A DNA stretch of 64,000 nucleotides from Mytilisepta virgata (taxonomy: Eukaryota > Mollusca > Bivalvia > Mytilida > Mytilidae): NCBI GenBank assembly GCA_028015205.1, contig CM051516.1:32812230-32876229 (forward strand), read 5' to 3'. The translations under genes were made by a program, and so were the position numbers. The notes beneath the pieces are model-generated. The model did no database searches. It had not been told where the DNA came from and worked only from the letters and a program-made list of their open reading frames with translations. Below, piece after piece: positions 46,928 to 61,000 of this stretch. Within the stretch, counting starts at the first letter, position 1; each line of letters opens with the position of its first letter.

Positions 46928-49022
46928 GGTACACATTTAGACTTAAATACAATAATGTTTACTTTACTGTAACACCATCACTAATTGCAATAGTATCAAA
47001 TTCCAGTCAATTTCCCCCTTACATCACACGTGTGTCATTTATTGAAGAGAACCTGATACTACTCTTTTTAATATGAAATTCACATTTTACCAATCATTTT
47101 TGTATTGTGTGTTTAAGCTTTAAATGAGAGTAAAAGGCATTAATTTTTATTTTGTTTTATGTCAGTTCTAATCAAATGTGATGAAATATGCAAGAGAAAG
47201 AAAATGGGCATGAAAGTATATTCCTGAAGAAGAATTCATGTCTTGATAGCTCTAAAAATACCTCATTGCTAAAGCTGATGAGATTTTCATAAAGAGTAGG
47301 TTGTCAAAATAAGTCTCCTGTCGACTGTATCATGTGTATACTTTCCACCCCGACATCCCAAACCAAATCGATTATAAGTTCATTAGATTTTCGGATGGCA
47401 AAACTATGAGCGAGGGAGCGAAATTTTATTTTTTTTTCTTAAGGACTAGTTTTCTGAGCGAAGATCAAATTTACGTGCGGTACACATTTTAACAAAAATA
47501 TTGAAAAAAAACATTTGAAAAATGTGAAAAAATCCCGATTCTTACAAAATTTTAGGAACAGACGAACAATTTTTGTTTTTAATTTCTTGAAAAATGGAGA
47601 ATTTGGGGCGAATTTCAGCATTTTTGCGAAATGGAGCAGCAAAAAAAAACGTTTTATATACATGTCTGTAAAGATGAATAAACCATGCAGTAAAGCAAGT
47701 TTCTATTACTAAATTTTTATGTCTATTCTATAACAAAAATTATTTATCAAAATAATGTCGTTATAAACAGGCACATTTTGTCATTAAAATGTCAAATCTC
47801 ATAATATCGAAGACAACTGCAGCAAGAAGAAATAATGTAAAAACATTAAAATCAAATTATATTAAAACAATATAACGACTTATTAATGCAATTCAGTTCT
47901 TCGTGTTATTTTTCAGATAAAAATGTTTACAGTCGATTATTTAGACTTTGGATACTTCGTGGTTCTAACGTGTTACAGAAGACATGTTGGTATAAGATAG
48001 ACAGTTTTAATCTTTAAGAGAGAACTGGTGTTAGATAAATGTATATCTTGTATATAGTCATATGGAATATATATTCCAATCCAACTATTTAGAGCAGCGT
48101 TTTAATATAATTCCCATACGTGTATTACCATATGATCTATAGAATTATGGCACATCATATTTTATTGCCCAAGGCCAACGGCCGCGGGCGATATTGCTTT
48201 AAGTGGCCCATAAAACATGATGTTTCACGACAGTGTTGTAATTGTTTTATTACATTTCATTCTTAATTGAAAACACCTTTTTCTAAAAAAAAATAGTTCA
48301 CCGTGCAATATTACAAATATGGACTGGTTCGAAACACACTGTTTCTTCATATATCAAAAAGTACGAAATGTAATAAATTAACTTATGGGAGGACTTCACA
48401 TACTTTTTCCGTGAAGTGTTCAATGTTACATTTCTCGACTATGGCGTCATATGCACATTTCTCTGTATCATGTGTATTTCGTTACCCTTAGCTATAAGAA
48501 ATGATCCAACATACATTACACTATGTATACTCGTGAGATTACAATATCATTGGCCACTTATACCTTAACAATCTTAAGTTTTAACTCAATTTATCAGCAG
48601 TCTTGAATTTTTATCTAATGAATATCAACCTCACCATAGGTTACAGAAAAAACAAATTACAAGGGGTCAATGAGACAAAAACAAATATTATACTTAATGC
48701 AAAAATCTTGATTCCTCATTGGTTGACAGAGATATGGCATTTCATCCCTTAAACTAGGCTCCACCACGGTTGACGATGGGTGGTATCCATCCTTAGCGAC
48801 AGGAAAAAACACATGGGGGAATAACATCCTCTTGCCAGGATACCACCCTCCGTACCGAAAATGAGATTTAGTAAAATATTCATTACTTAAATGACTTTAA
48901 ATTCTCCGTACAAAATTTGACAAAAAATTCTAAAAATGTCTAAGGCTCTTCTTTTCGATGCAGAGGTAAGCCTTAGCTGAGTTTGGATTCCTGTTTTATA
49001 TTATTTGGTTTTTTAATGGTTG
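46928..49022. other. Intergenic sequence with diverged repeats
   Basis: About 47,390-47,640 is the inverted, diverged partner of the 16,040-16,260 repeat. About 48,150-48,225 is a small foldback (CATCATATTTTATT against AAAACATGATG around a GGCCAACGGCCGCGG centre). GGGTGGTATCC (48,778-48,788) pairs with GGATACCACCC (48,838-48,848), another short foldback. No gene is supported. Confidence 0.5.
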
Positions 49023-49155
49023 TGCTTATTAATTCATTATATCTTTAACCAGTTTTCCAAAACTGATCTCGAGCACAGCTGATGAGTTGTCAGTCAACGA
49101 AATGGCCACACAGGTGCATCAACTTATTTCGGTATTTTGTGATACAATTTATAAC
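49023..49155 (+). repeat. Hammerhead-bearing repeat, copy 2 (decayed ribozyme)
   Basis: It matches 40,119-40,255. The ribozyme region (about 49,067-49,115) keeps CTGATGA, stem II GTTG/CAAC and GAAA. The base that should pair with the A after GAA is now C (GGCCACA), stem I carries GCACAG, and the 3' strand has an extra G (CAGGTGC). Self-cleavage is therefore unlikely. Confidence 0.7.
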
Positions 49156-49712
49156 AAATGGCATTCAGTATAATATAACACATACTGCCTTCAGTTGAGG
49201 GTGGTATATCAGATATAATATCACCCTCGTCTACGTTTCCGTATTTTGCCTTCGCGTGGTAATCGAACTGAAAGCAGTATGTGTCTAATGCACAAAAGAT
49301 AAAATGACAAATTAAAAAAGTAACGATTAAGCTGAAAAATCTTTAAATCATATGCACAAAAACAGATGTTAATTTTGACAAAAATAAACTAACTGCATAA
49401 TTTGAGACCACTCTCATCCAGACCCCCGGTCCAGACCCGCTTGGGTGTTGGTCACACGTTTACTCGTGCGAGTTGGATATGGGAAAGTTAAGTAGTGTTT
49501 TTATATTATTTCCTAACTTCAAAAGAAAATATGTTTATGGAATAGTAACCCTAAATCATTTAAATGAATGTATTAAAATGCAAAAAAGATATTTCTCCTT
49601 TTGTTATCAATACTAGTACATGACTAATTAAATATGGTAAAGGGAGATAATCCAAGAACATTATAACTTGTCTTTTTGTACATATGATACCCCGACATTA
49701 TTTTCTTCTTTT

Positions 49713-51515
49713 TAGCTCACCTGACCTGAAAGGTCAAGTGGGCTTTTCTCATCACTTGTCGTCCGTCATCGTCGTCGTCTGTTAACTTTTACAAAAAATC
49801 TTCTCCTCTTAAACTACTTGGCCAAATGGAACCAAACTTGGCCACATGGAACCAAACTTGGCCACCATCATCATTGGGGTATCTAGTTTAAAAAATGTGT
49901 CCGACCACCCCGCCTGCCAATCAACATGGTCGCCATGGCTAAAAATAGAACATAGGGGTAAACCGCAGTTTTTGTCTTATATTTCAAAAACTAAAGTATT
50001 TAGAGCAAAACTGGGGTAAAAATGTTTATCAAGTCAAGATCTACCTGCCATGAAATTTTCAGACGAATCGGTCAACCCTTTGTTGCGCTATTGCCCCTGA
50101 ATTGTTAATATTAACAAAATTTTGCAGTTTTAGGTTATTATCTTCAATATTATTATAGATAAAGACAAATTGTAAACAGAAAAAATGTTCATCAAAGTAA
50201 GATCTACAAATAAGTCAACATGACCAAAATCATTGATTGATCCTTATAGGAGTTTTTGCCCTTTAAAGACGGCGTCCGGCGTAAACTTTCCTTTAAAAAT
50301 CTTCTCCTTTGAAACCACTGGGCCAATTTGGACCAAACTTTGGTGGAATGGTCCTTGGGTGGCCCCCTTCCAAATTTATATCCGGCATCCCGACTTCCAA
50401 GAACATGGCTGCTGTTACTAAAAAAGGGGGAATGAATTTAAAAAATCTTTTTTCATAAAATTACAAGGCCAATTGAAACCAAACTTGGCAGTAATGGTCC
50501 TTAGGAGGTTCTTTTTCAGAAATATGTCTGATGACCCAGACTGTTAACCAAGATGGCTGCCACAGCCAAACTTAGTTTAACAAAGGACCCTATGGGAAAA
50601 TTCATTGAAAAATCTTCTTGTCTAAAACCACTTGACCAATTGGAACCAGACTTGGCAGTAATGGTCCTGAGATGGTCCTCTTTCAGAAATATGTCTGATG
50701 ACCGGGACTGTCAACCAATATGGCCGCCACAGCCGAACTTAGTTTTACATAGGACCCTACGGGAAATTCACTCAAAAATCTTCTTGTCTGAAACCTGACT
50801 TAGCCCATTAGAACTAGACTTGGTAGCAATGGTCCTTAGATGGTCCTCTTTCAGAATTGTGTCAACCCGGACTGTCAACCAAGATGGCTGCCACGCCTGA
50901 ACTTATTTTAACATAGGACCATATGGGAAAATTCATTGAAAAATCTTCTTGTCTGAAACCACTCGACCAAATGGAACCAGACTTTGTAGTAATGGTCCTT
51001 AGGAGGTCCTCTTTCAGAAATATGTCCGATTTTGTGGAGTGTGAACCGAGATGGCCGCCACACCCGAACTTAGTTTAACATAGGACCCTATGGGAAATTA
51101 ACTCAAAAATCTTCTCGTCTGAAACTATTCAGCCAGTTGGAACTAAAGTTGGTAGCATGGGTCCTTAGATGGTCCTCTTTCAGAAATGTGTCCGATCATC
51201 TTGATTGTCAACCAAGAGGCCACCACAGCCGAACTTAGTTTAATATAGAACCCTATATTAAAATCATTTAAAAATCTTCTTGTCTGAAAGCACTTAGCCA
51301 GTTGGAACAAGACTTAGCAATAACGGTCCTTAGATGGTTCTCTTTTAGAAATGTGTCCATTGACCTGGACTGTCACCCAAGATGGCTGCCACAGCCGAAC
51401 TTTGTTTAACATAGAACCCCATAGAAAAATTGACTGCAACACTTGAATGTTTAGTCCTGCTCAAGGTGAAAAGTTAAATCCAGGTGAGCGATACAGGCTC
51501 TAGAGAGCCTCTAGT
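49713..51515. mobile_element. GCTCACCTG-bounded dispersed element, copy B, with about 180-bp tandem units
   Basis: The left end is TAGCTCACCTGACC...GGTCAAGTGGGC (a hairpin) and the right end is CAGGTGAGCGATACAGGC...GAGAGCCTCTAG. The interior from 49,900 to 50,260 is copy A sequence in the opposite orientation. From 50,270 to 51,430 about six units recur, each with AACATAGGACCCTATGGGAA, AAATCTTCTTGTCTGAAACC, GGTCCTTAGATGGTCCTCTT and CAAGATGGCTGCCACAGCC. Frames through the units are by-products of the repeat. No transposase is present. Confidence 0.75.
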
Positions 51516-52620
51516 TTTAACATGTATACGCTTTTGTAAAATATCAGGAAATTGTAACTATTTTGCTTTTGTATCACGTCTCGCTGCCCACTTGTCGTTG
51601 TTCAATTATAACAAAAAATATTTCATGTTGGTCAAAGTTTATTTCATCATACATATATTTATTTTAATTTGTGTCGTTTGCTTGTTTGTTATGTTAGCTT
51701 AAACCTTAAGAATGTATATGCATTTAATTTAAAAAAGTACAATTCTAAAAATTGGCCAAAAATGCTTCAGGCAAGGAAATTTGTTATTGCAGTTTAATTT
51801 GATATGAAAGCACAGTGAAAAATTGATGAATTGGACGGAAGAGTGCTGATTATAGGAATAATAATGCTTTTTAATTAAGAAATGTTTAAATGCACTGATA
51901 AAAGATAGCTAAAAATTTAAGGAGCCAAGAATTTAGACCTGTTAGACAAAGAAAGGGATTCCAAGTGCAAGCTTATTTAGCACAAGTCAGTCCGAAAAGA
52001 AAATCAGTTCTGAAGCAAGAGTTTTTTTTAAAGCTTTGCATGTTGTGATACGCAGAAAATGTAAGTAATTTCAGTCCTCATTAGCCTTTTTTTTGTTGTT
52101 GTTGACATAATAAAGTAATAAAGTTTGTTTTAAACTATACGTTTATCGTTTTTTATAGTGTACTATCGTCATCACAATGTATTCAACTTAATCCACTTTA
52201 TATCGTAAACATCAAGTTTACTGTATATCAAATAGGGATTTTTAAAAATGTACTCTACATTATATTTCGTAACTGAATACTTTGAATTAGACCCGTTCAT
52301 TATTTAAAAACAAAATTTAAACAATGTAATAAAATGCAAGTAAAAATTGTGCTAACGGGAAGCACTATTTGCATTTGTCAAGGACGAACGAGTTATGGCT
52401 ATTAATAACCAATACTGAAAAATAAATAAATTTTATAAAATATATATACAAAAATTAACAATGTTCACCAAGATAGAAAGTTACTTCCTTTTAAATTTTT
52501 ACTACCACGGGTTTTATCATATACTGTAATTCAAGCTATGTCCACCATACAACGGACGTGTAGTAAGCTTAGACACACTCCCGAATACGTCAGTTACGTC
52601 ATACAGCACTAACTACCAAA
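51516..52620. other. Intergenic AT-rich sequence
   Basis: Nothing is recognised. It separates the copy B element from a minisatellite. Confidence 0.4.
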
Positions 52621-52735
52621 ATACTGTCATTACTGAACTACTGGACTACAGAAATACTGTCATTACTGAATTACTGGACTACCGAAATACTGTCATTACT
52701 GAACTACTGTACTACTGCATTACTGTCATTACTGG
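52621..52735. repeat. 33-bp minisatellite
   Basis: Units beginning ATACTGTCATTACTGAACTA start at 52,621, 52,654 and 52,687, with a partial fourth unit near 52,718. Confidence 0.9.
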
Positions 52736-52890
52736 GGCCTATGAAATACAATAATCTCATAGCTAGCCTATTGTAAAAAATATCTTGAGCACCTTAATTA
52801 ATTTACTTGTCAATCCAACATATTCAAATATATGTATTATACTCCGTACACAAGTCGGTACAAACATGAATACAATTTCAATATACTATT

Positions 52891-52960
52891 CCGTGCTCAT
52901 GTTTTACATATTCTACTACTCCGTGCTCATGTTTTACACATTCTACTACTCCGTGCATAT
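52891..52960. repeat. 30-bp minisatellite
   Basis: Units beginning CCGTGCTCATGTTTTACA start at 52,891 and 52,921, with a partial unit at 52,951. The CTCCGTGCAT word reappears at about 53,071. Confidence 0.9.
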
Positions 52961-54802
52961 GCGGCTTGCACAAAATACTCATAAATATAGACTAGTGCGC
53001 TAAACGTCTTTATAAACTGTAGAAAATACTCCGAACATACGACACTCATTACACCGCGCAAACTATTTCATACTCCGTGCATTTGAAAGCACAAAAATAC
53101 ATACTCAAACTAAACAAAACTTCAATTTGTATGTGTTCAACAAAATTAATATTTATTTTTAAAATGGTCAAAAGTTAATTGTGTTACACAAAGGCTTCAA
53201 CGGAATGATGCCTGACAGTTTTAGCACCGTATAGTATTAAATTAAATAAATAAAGCCGTAACTAACATAGAAAGCCAGCGCCATATCCACTCTATGTAAA
53301 ATTTTCAGACATCTCTCTAGACAAAAAGACTTGTTGTGTCTACTGGTGACAATCGTTAACTGATGTCACAATAGAATGTAATTTAAAAGGAAAGTTTTCG
53401 TTAAAGTCCGATAATTGAGGTATTGTAAAGGACATTTAAAGGCCGATCGATAAATAACACACAGAGTAATAAACCAGTTTGAAATCGAAAAAAAACATTA
53501 AAAAAATGGTTTTGACAGCACTAAAGATTTTAGACCCTTACATTTAATTTGAAAATTAAAAAATCTGTTTCGCATCTAGAGAATATCGTATAAAAACAAT
53601 ATTAACCATATATTCTTTTATGTGTAATTTCAAATGATCACAAATGGAATGTCGAATTTCTGATGCTGTGCAAAGGTTGATATTTGCTGTGCAAAAGAAG
53701 ATATAAAGGTAGGACCAAATTTCAACTTGACTGTTATGAGATCGAAAGTTCAACACCAACAGCAAAGTTTAAAATTCTAGGCCTTACTGCACATCAGTAT
53801 ATGATAAAAAAAATATTACATACAATTAAATTTACTGGTTAAATGACAACGTATGAGTTATGGAAATATGTGTAAACTATCAATTCAACCGTTATTGTCC
53901 GAAAATGTTTACCCTCTTGAGCAAATTTCAAAACTTACAGCCTTAATACACTGCTACACAATTTCATATCAAACTATGCATTAAAATAAAATTTGCTGAA
54001 ACTAAAAATGGAAAATAATATTTATAGAAAAATCCAAATAAGCAATTTAACATTGTTGGTCTGAAAATTGTACCGCTGGAAAACATTTGAAAAACCTTGA
54101 GAGCAAGGAACAATACTGTATGCAAACAAATTGTCTGAAAAAAAACAAGTAACTAAGAAAATGAAGCCTAGTTTGCAATGCAGACATTCTCACAATTAGA
54201 CCACAATAGAATTCGCCGACAATGTTATACCTTCTTAATAAAATATTAGATACAAAGTTCTGGAATCAAGAAAAAATCGACTATTCAGGTCGGAATAATT
54301 GATTTCTTGATAGAAATTGAATTTTTAAACACTTATTGCACATCACATGACCACATAATATTGTGGAAAAAAATCAAAACAAGCTGAAGGTTTGGGAAAT
54401 ATGCAGTTTATCTGTAAGGCATAGCGTTGTCCTTACTTAGGATTTTTCATTGATCATTTTCCCTCATTATGTATCAGCCTTTCAAAACTTTTTTCTTTTG
54501 ACTTTACTCGTCGTGGTAATTTTTTATTTCTACCAACATTTGTGGTTATCATATCGATTTCCCATTTTTTTTTATTTCAATTACTGAAACTAAGAAGTTA
54601 ATAAGTATAATGAGAGCAAAATGATTTGAGTATTTAAATACATATAACATTGGTTATGGCATCACGTAGTTAAAAACTTCTAGTACTTAAAATATACCCA
54701 AACAATGTAACGCAAAAAAATGTCCCTCGATAGTTGTGTTGAAGATGGAAGTGACCTTAGTGTACTGATTATACGCAATATGCATATATAACCAGTGGCA
54801 TC
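52961..54802. other. Intergenic sequence 3' of the Ig receptor gene
   Basis: No gene or strong repeat is supported. Confidence 0.4.
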
Positions 54803-54923
54803 TACGTGGAATATTAACGATTTTTTTTAACACTTGACTTAAAACTTAAACTACACATATACCATAAAGTTTTCAGTGATGTGAGACATGTTTAGACTCC
54901 CGAATTCGGAAGTCGAGCTTTCA
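54803..54923. repeat. Duplicated 3' flank of the Ig receptor gene, copy 1
   Basis: About 115 bp containing GACTTAAAACTTAAACTACA and GAGACATGTTTAGACTCC recur at 63,885-64,000 in the same orientation with only a few differences. The copy lies directly 3' (minus-strand sense) of the AATAAA of the receptor gene, and the homology is still running at the right edge of the window. Confidence 0.85.
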
Positions 54924-54929
54924 AACTGC

Positions 54930-54935
54930 TTTATT
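54930..54935 (-). promoter_or_regulatory. Polyadenylation signal AATAAA of the Ig receptor gene
   Basis: AATAAA on the minus strand lies about 160 bases after the stop codon at 55,097. Confidence 0.5.
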
Positions 54936-55096
54936 TCAGATTGCAATATTTCTAAACTACCCTAAAAGTCTATATAGCTAAATCGAAAAAAAAAGAAATT
55001 ATGGAAATCCTTTTGGTTTGATTTCAGGCTGCTTTGTGGGCATTTTTGGGTTAAGGTTTAAGATATTTATTGATCGCGTTCGTTTGTACAATATAT

Positions 55097-58000
55097 TTAT
55101 ACAGACGATTCTGAAACTAAGCTTGACAGGTTATGTACAGCATAGAGTGGATTTATTTCGGTTTGTGTTGTTTGTCTGTCATCAGTTAATTCAAGAGTTT
55201 GTTTTATACACGATTGTCCAGGATCAGGTTCATTCTTTCTAGTGTGATTCATGACCGATAGTTCAGTGTTCATATAATGATTGACGGACGGTTGTTCATT
55301 CGTTGCAGAACAATCCAAACTATGTTCATTGTTCATTATTTGGGGATTCATATAGTGTTGTTCATTAACTATCTGATGATCCATGTCAGCTTGTTCACTG
55401 TTCATTATTGTAGGATTCATATACTGTTGTTCATTAACTATCTGAGGATCACTGTTAATTTGTGGTTTGGTTCTTTGCCGATTCATATAGTCTTGTTCAT
55501 TACCTAACTGGTCACTTCTGTCAGTTTTTTGTTTTGTTATTTGGGTATTCATATACATTTGTTCGTTGTTCATGCCAACTATTTCCCTGATTACATTGTT
55601 CAAGGGAAATCGTTCATTGGTTATTGGTTGATTCAAATTGTGTTGTTCAACAACGGGGTTTATTAGCACATAGGGGTCAGGTCCAGCAAGCAATTCTATG
55701 TCAGGATTATCATTGTTGTCATCTGTAACGATAATATTGGCTTGATTAAGATTATCCCGAGTCTCAATCATAGCGTCTGGCTGGGGATCATCTTGCTGCT
55801 CATCCATTTCATACGGATTGAAAAAATATGAAATCATTCGGCTTCTTCTGAGTTGTAAAAGACTTCTTGGGCGCTTGATCTTAAAACTTTTGTATTGTTT
55901 TAAAACACAGGCAAACAAGAGAGGCACGGTTAATATTCCAAAAACTACCAATCCATAAATCATCATTAACACTTCAAGGGAAAATTCTACAAAAACAGAA
56001 GAAAATATATAAAGAAAAACATTCCAATTAAAACATACGGTTTTCAAAAAAGCCTTTCTCTATAAAAATTATTTGAAAGAAACGTTTAAACTAGAATTTG
56101 TTGACTAAATATTTCCACTTGTTAATAAAATACACTAAAAATAAATAAATAATTCTTGATAAATTCACTAATTCATATTCCTTGTCAAGATATGATGTTA
56201 CTCGCAAACCTAGTCCAAGAATTTGTTTTCGAATTGAATGGTGTCGTTTGACGTCGGAGCACACTCAATATATAATTCTGGAAAACATTACATGCTTCTA
56301 AAACCATTCTTCTCTTGAACAAATTTATAGTTTGAAGCAAAGTCCCCACAGTAGCAAATTTAAAGACAATTAATCATACAAGATTTTCATAGCAGAAAAT
56401 TTATTTGGAATTAGAAAAACATTGTCCAGTCTTATATATGTAGTGTGTGCTCTGACTTCCGACGACCACCACCAATTACAAAACAATCCGACGGACGCAA
56501 ACCGCAAGATCATACGATTTCCGATTGAAAATGCAAACCCAAAGTGAAAATAAAAAAACAATTCAATTGCACAGAGATGTAACAATTTGTAAAAATAGGG
56601 TTAAATGCAATTTATTTTAAATACATATGTATCAAATGAGACCAACATTTAGAATATGAAATTTTGAAGACATCTTGAAAAGACGAGTTTAGTGTATCGA
56701 TCCCCAACCAATCAATTCACTACTAACCGCTTATTAAATTTAACCAATAATTTAATTTCAAAGATTTATAATGTTCATTTACTTCACATGTGGAAATGCT
56801 AAAAAGAAAACTTAATTTGTTTGTAAGAATAATTACAATTAATGTCTCAAACGTGATTGGGAACGGATAACATTAGACAACCACACTTGTTAACCAAGTA
56901 CACTAACAAAACAGAAGACCATTTAGAATTGCAAGACTGTTTCTGAAACACTTTAATAGAAAAAAGACATAAAAGACGCAGAATGGAGTCTTTAGCTCCC
57001 TGAGTTTTGCCCAATCTGGATTTTATATCTAGAACTGAATATAACACAGAACGTCATCTCGAATGAATTACTAACCAATGTACAACAAAGCGACCACAAG
57101 CTATATCAACAACTTAAACCCGAAGGCTGCAATGCAACATTTGATTTGACCACTTAAAGCAAAACGATACGATCGATTTAAGTAGATATCCTGGTATGAT
57201 TCTAAGTGAATCAGTCGGTTTCTTATAGAAAGATCTTTAAGGAGAATGTTTCTCTCATTTTCTATGATAAACTAATTAAGGTCGGCTATGATATCTATCT
57301 TGATTGTTGGTCAATCTTATTGGATAATAATGTAATTTTAAGAGATGAACAGCTTAGGATTACTTTATCCAATGATTTGTTATTACGGCGGAGAAGGCCT
57401 TTAAGCGAACTATGTAGGTGATGAATTCCACTACCTTTTCACTTGCACCGTAAACGAAGTTATGATAATTAGAGAAAAATGCATCCCTAAATATTATACT
57501 GAAAACCCCCGATGTCATAAATTATACAGAATGTTAATGAATTGTCATGTAGAACTGTACGGAAATATAGCTTCATTCCTGAATTCACTTGTAAAAATGT
57601 TATAGGCTCGGTTTTTGTTATTATTATTGTTCTCGTGTAACTGCATGTATTGCATATTAGATGCTTGTCTTATAATACTATGTTATTTTGTCCTGTTGTA
57701 CACGTGTGTGCCTGAGGTTCTAATAAAATTTTGTCTTGTCTTGTCTTGTCTTGCAATTTAATGTAACTGATGAATACAATTACTTTGATTTGTTAATAAC
57801 GCTGTTTCATTTTTGAAAGCCAGACAAAAATTAACTGCTCAAACACAGAAAGCTTTGTTCTCAATTTAACAAAGATTAGAAAGCATTGGAGATTCCCACA
57901 GAACTACAAATTAAGATCAAAATGTTATGCTTTTGAAATAGACTGATCAGCAATAATGACAGACTTTCTAGTATTATTTATAAATTAATGTTTATAAATT

Positions 58001-61000
58001 ACATAAAAATTGCAATATCAACATTAAATGGGCTGAATATAACAGATTTTTTATGAAACAGGGTACAGTAATATCTTGCGTGAACATTTAACTTTTAATA
58101 CAGAGTTCTTAAAAAATGTTATGAAAGAAAGGTTACAGAACCAATGTATTCAAAAACTAGTTTCTTGGCATGTTTAATTCTTCTCGAAGAGATTATTTCT
58201 CAAAATTACAAAACAGAATGGAAGCTAGAAAATTATCTTTTAAACTTGAGTTCTGTAGATGGAGGCTATATCTGTAAGCTTCGAACATGCAACATGAAAA
58301 GGAAATGAACGTTTTTGTTCCCGTCTCGCATGCGAATCAAAAGCTAAACAGAGGGAACCAGTCGTTAAAAAGGACCAGAATTAGTCTCATGATTGGCCGT
58401 CCCAACGTCATGAGATGGACGCGTGCATCATCAACGGCCTCTGATTGGTCAGTCAACTGTAGTCTGTGGATGCGTACATGATAGCACCACCTAAACTAGG
58501 GGAAATCGTCACGGGCTGTACAACATACAATATTTGTTCAGTTTACCGTAGTAAAGATTTAAACTTATCGCTGGGTGTCTAATAAAACACAGAACTTCAT
58601 TTGGCGCTTTTAGTTTTGTTGCTTTAAAAAGCGTGTTTCACACTGTACATCGGCATTCTATTAATAGACAAATAGCGGTCATTGATTGGATACATATCGA
58701 GATACATTTTAAGAGCATTAATCTGGAATAAGAATAACTATAGATCTGATTGGCTAACCCAACGAGGGGAAGATTACTGATTTGTTAGAATCTTCCTAAT
58801 GTCTAAATACCTTCAAGTAACCACCACATGTCTCCTGTTCCTGTCCCAAGTCAGGTCGTGGTAATTGGTTAGTCTTTGTACTTTTTATTAAGAGCCTTAT
58901 TGTATTTACATGTATGATTGTTAATTTTTACAAATGTTACCACAATCATACATTTCACAACATAAACATTGTAATAGATATCGTCAAATGTCACCCCTTA
59001 CGTTTCGGAAGTTAACTTTAAAGATAAAGGCTTTTACATATATCTGTATGGCAATGTTAAAAAAAATCAAGTATAAAAATTTGAAATCTTTGAATATCCT
59101 TTAGTAAAAAAATACAGCCCGAAAAAAACATCAAAACACAGACTTTAAAAAAACTATGTAGTAATATATCTATTGAAATGTAGTAATAATACATATAATA
59201 ATGGAAAGTTTAATGTGATGACATTACCAACATTTAATGATACATAAAAAAAATTATACCCCTTGTTGGTTAGACTGGTAATTTTTTACTGTTGGGAATG
59301 TTTGGAAAAATTAAGGCGTATATCCTTAATGAATAGCTCTGTCCTTTATATAATACGACATCTTTTCTTTGGGCATTAAAACGTGCTCTTTGGACAGATT
59401 CTTGTTTTTTGGGGGAATTTTCAAAATTCCGCCATGTGCACTGTTCGTTATAAACATGATAAATACATTTTTGAAATATCAATATGCAGGTTATAAAATT
59501 GATTTTTTTTTTGTTAATATGTTAACACTTACGTCTGTTCTGTATATTGATGGTTGCGTTATGTGACTTATTTACGTTATCTATAATGATAAACAAAACA
59601 TCATATAAATAAATGCACACCATCAACAAAGTTTAAACATTTAGTCACTTTAAATATATATATATATAATTTTTTTTTAAAGTGACTAAATGTTTAAACT
59701 TTGTTGATGGTGGTAGCCTTCCGCTCTTTTCTGCTCTTTGGTCTCTTTGACCCATTCCCGTTTCCATTCTCTATTTCTCTATTCTATTATAAATGAACAT
59801 ATTGCCCCCTGATTCAGCATTCTCTGTTAGTATAATATTAAAATTGGCAATATGGAGTTTCCCAAATTGTATGCTTTTACAAGACTAAAGCGCCAATAGG
59901 TCTTCTTGGACTGGTTCGTACGAATTATTCATATGCTGGATGTTAACTATATACTGGTATTTATATATTTCTGAGAAATCTTAATATGTCGATCAATCCT
60001 AAATATATGTTACTTTCCTGTGTCTCAAAATTCTGAAATATGTTCACGTTGCATGATTCCTGGGACTATTATACTAGTATAATAGTCCCAGATGATTCAT
60101 ATCATTTTGTTGTGTACAAACAATAAAGAATGTGACGTTTGTTTATTTCAAGTACATCATCCGTGGCCGTGAGTTTTGGGGACACACACATATGATGAAC
60201 ATGTCGACGGCTATAGTTCGATTTCACCAACATATAAAATATTACTTTACATTCTGCAATGGACGATAATGCTTAGGACAAGTACTTTATTTTTGTACAT
60301 ATTTAAAAAATTCAAATGGCAAAGATAATGGGTGGCTAGTTTTCACTATGAACAATTCTTACTCTCATTATAAACAAATACAAAAATATAGATTCTCCTT
60401 CATGTACGAGAAGTTATGGAATTTATCCACCCGAGATAGTTAAATTTGATTTTCAACGCGCGAGCTTTAGCGAGCGTGTTAAAATCTAAATTTTAACTAT
60501 CGGGGATGGAGAACTTCTATAACTCACGAGTAAATTGAAGGGGAATCTGTTTCTCCTATGATTTTCAACAAAAAACCTCAAGAAAATGCCGTTCTACGCA
60601 TTTTGTTTACATAAACGCCATTCGGAACTTCGTTAGTTTATCTTTCAAATAAACGTAAAACAACGGCGGGAATATCCATGCAGAAATTTGATCGCCGGGA
60701 AGTGGTAAAAAAATATTATGTATTTTTATTTCATCGATTATACACGTAAATAATAAGAGAAAGTTAATTACACAACACTAGCATGACTAGTTTAAATACG
60801 AAAAACAATGGATGAGGGTTCATACTTTCAAAACAAACCACAAAGATTGTGTCATGGTGGTTTTTTTTAAATAACCCACAATAATCAAAGTTTCTCCTAT
60901 ATCCTGGACTCTAAAAGGTTTTTTATGTAACAGCTAAAAAACGGGGGGAGGGGGGAGGGGGTATTTGAAAACTGATATGCCAAATATTCATATAGAACAT

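Noticed and set aside
47439..47712. Overlapping K/F-rich frames on both strands
   Set aside because: Low-complexity A/T translation within a diverged repeat.
50233..51480. Several short open frames
   Set aside because: They are produced by the about 180-bp tandem units of the dispersed element and do not keep frame between units.
55277..55507. 76-residue plus-strand frame
   Set aside because: It is the antisense shadow of the repeat-bearing receptor tail.
58287..58481. 64-residue plus-strand frame in the receptor intron
   Set aside because: No domain or splice support. The GATTGGTCAG words look like CCAAT boxes but have no linked gene start.
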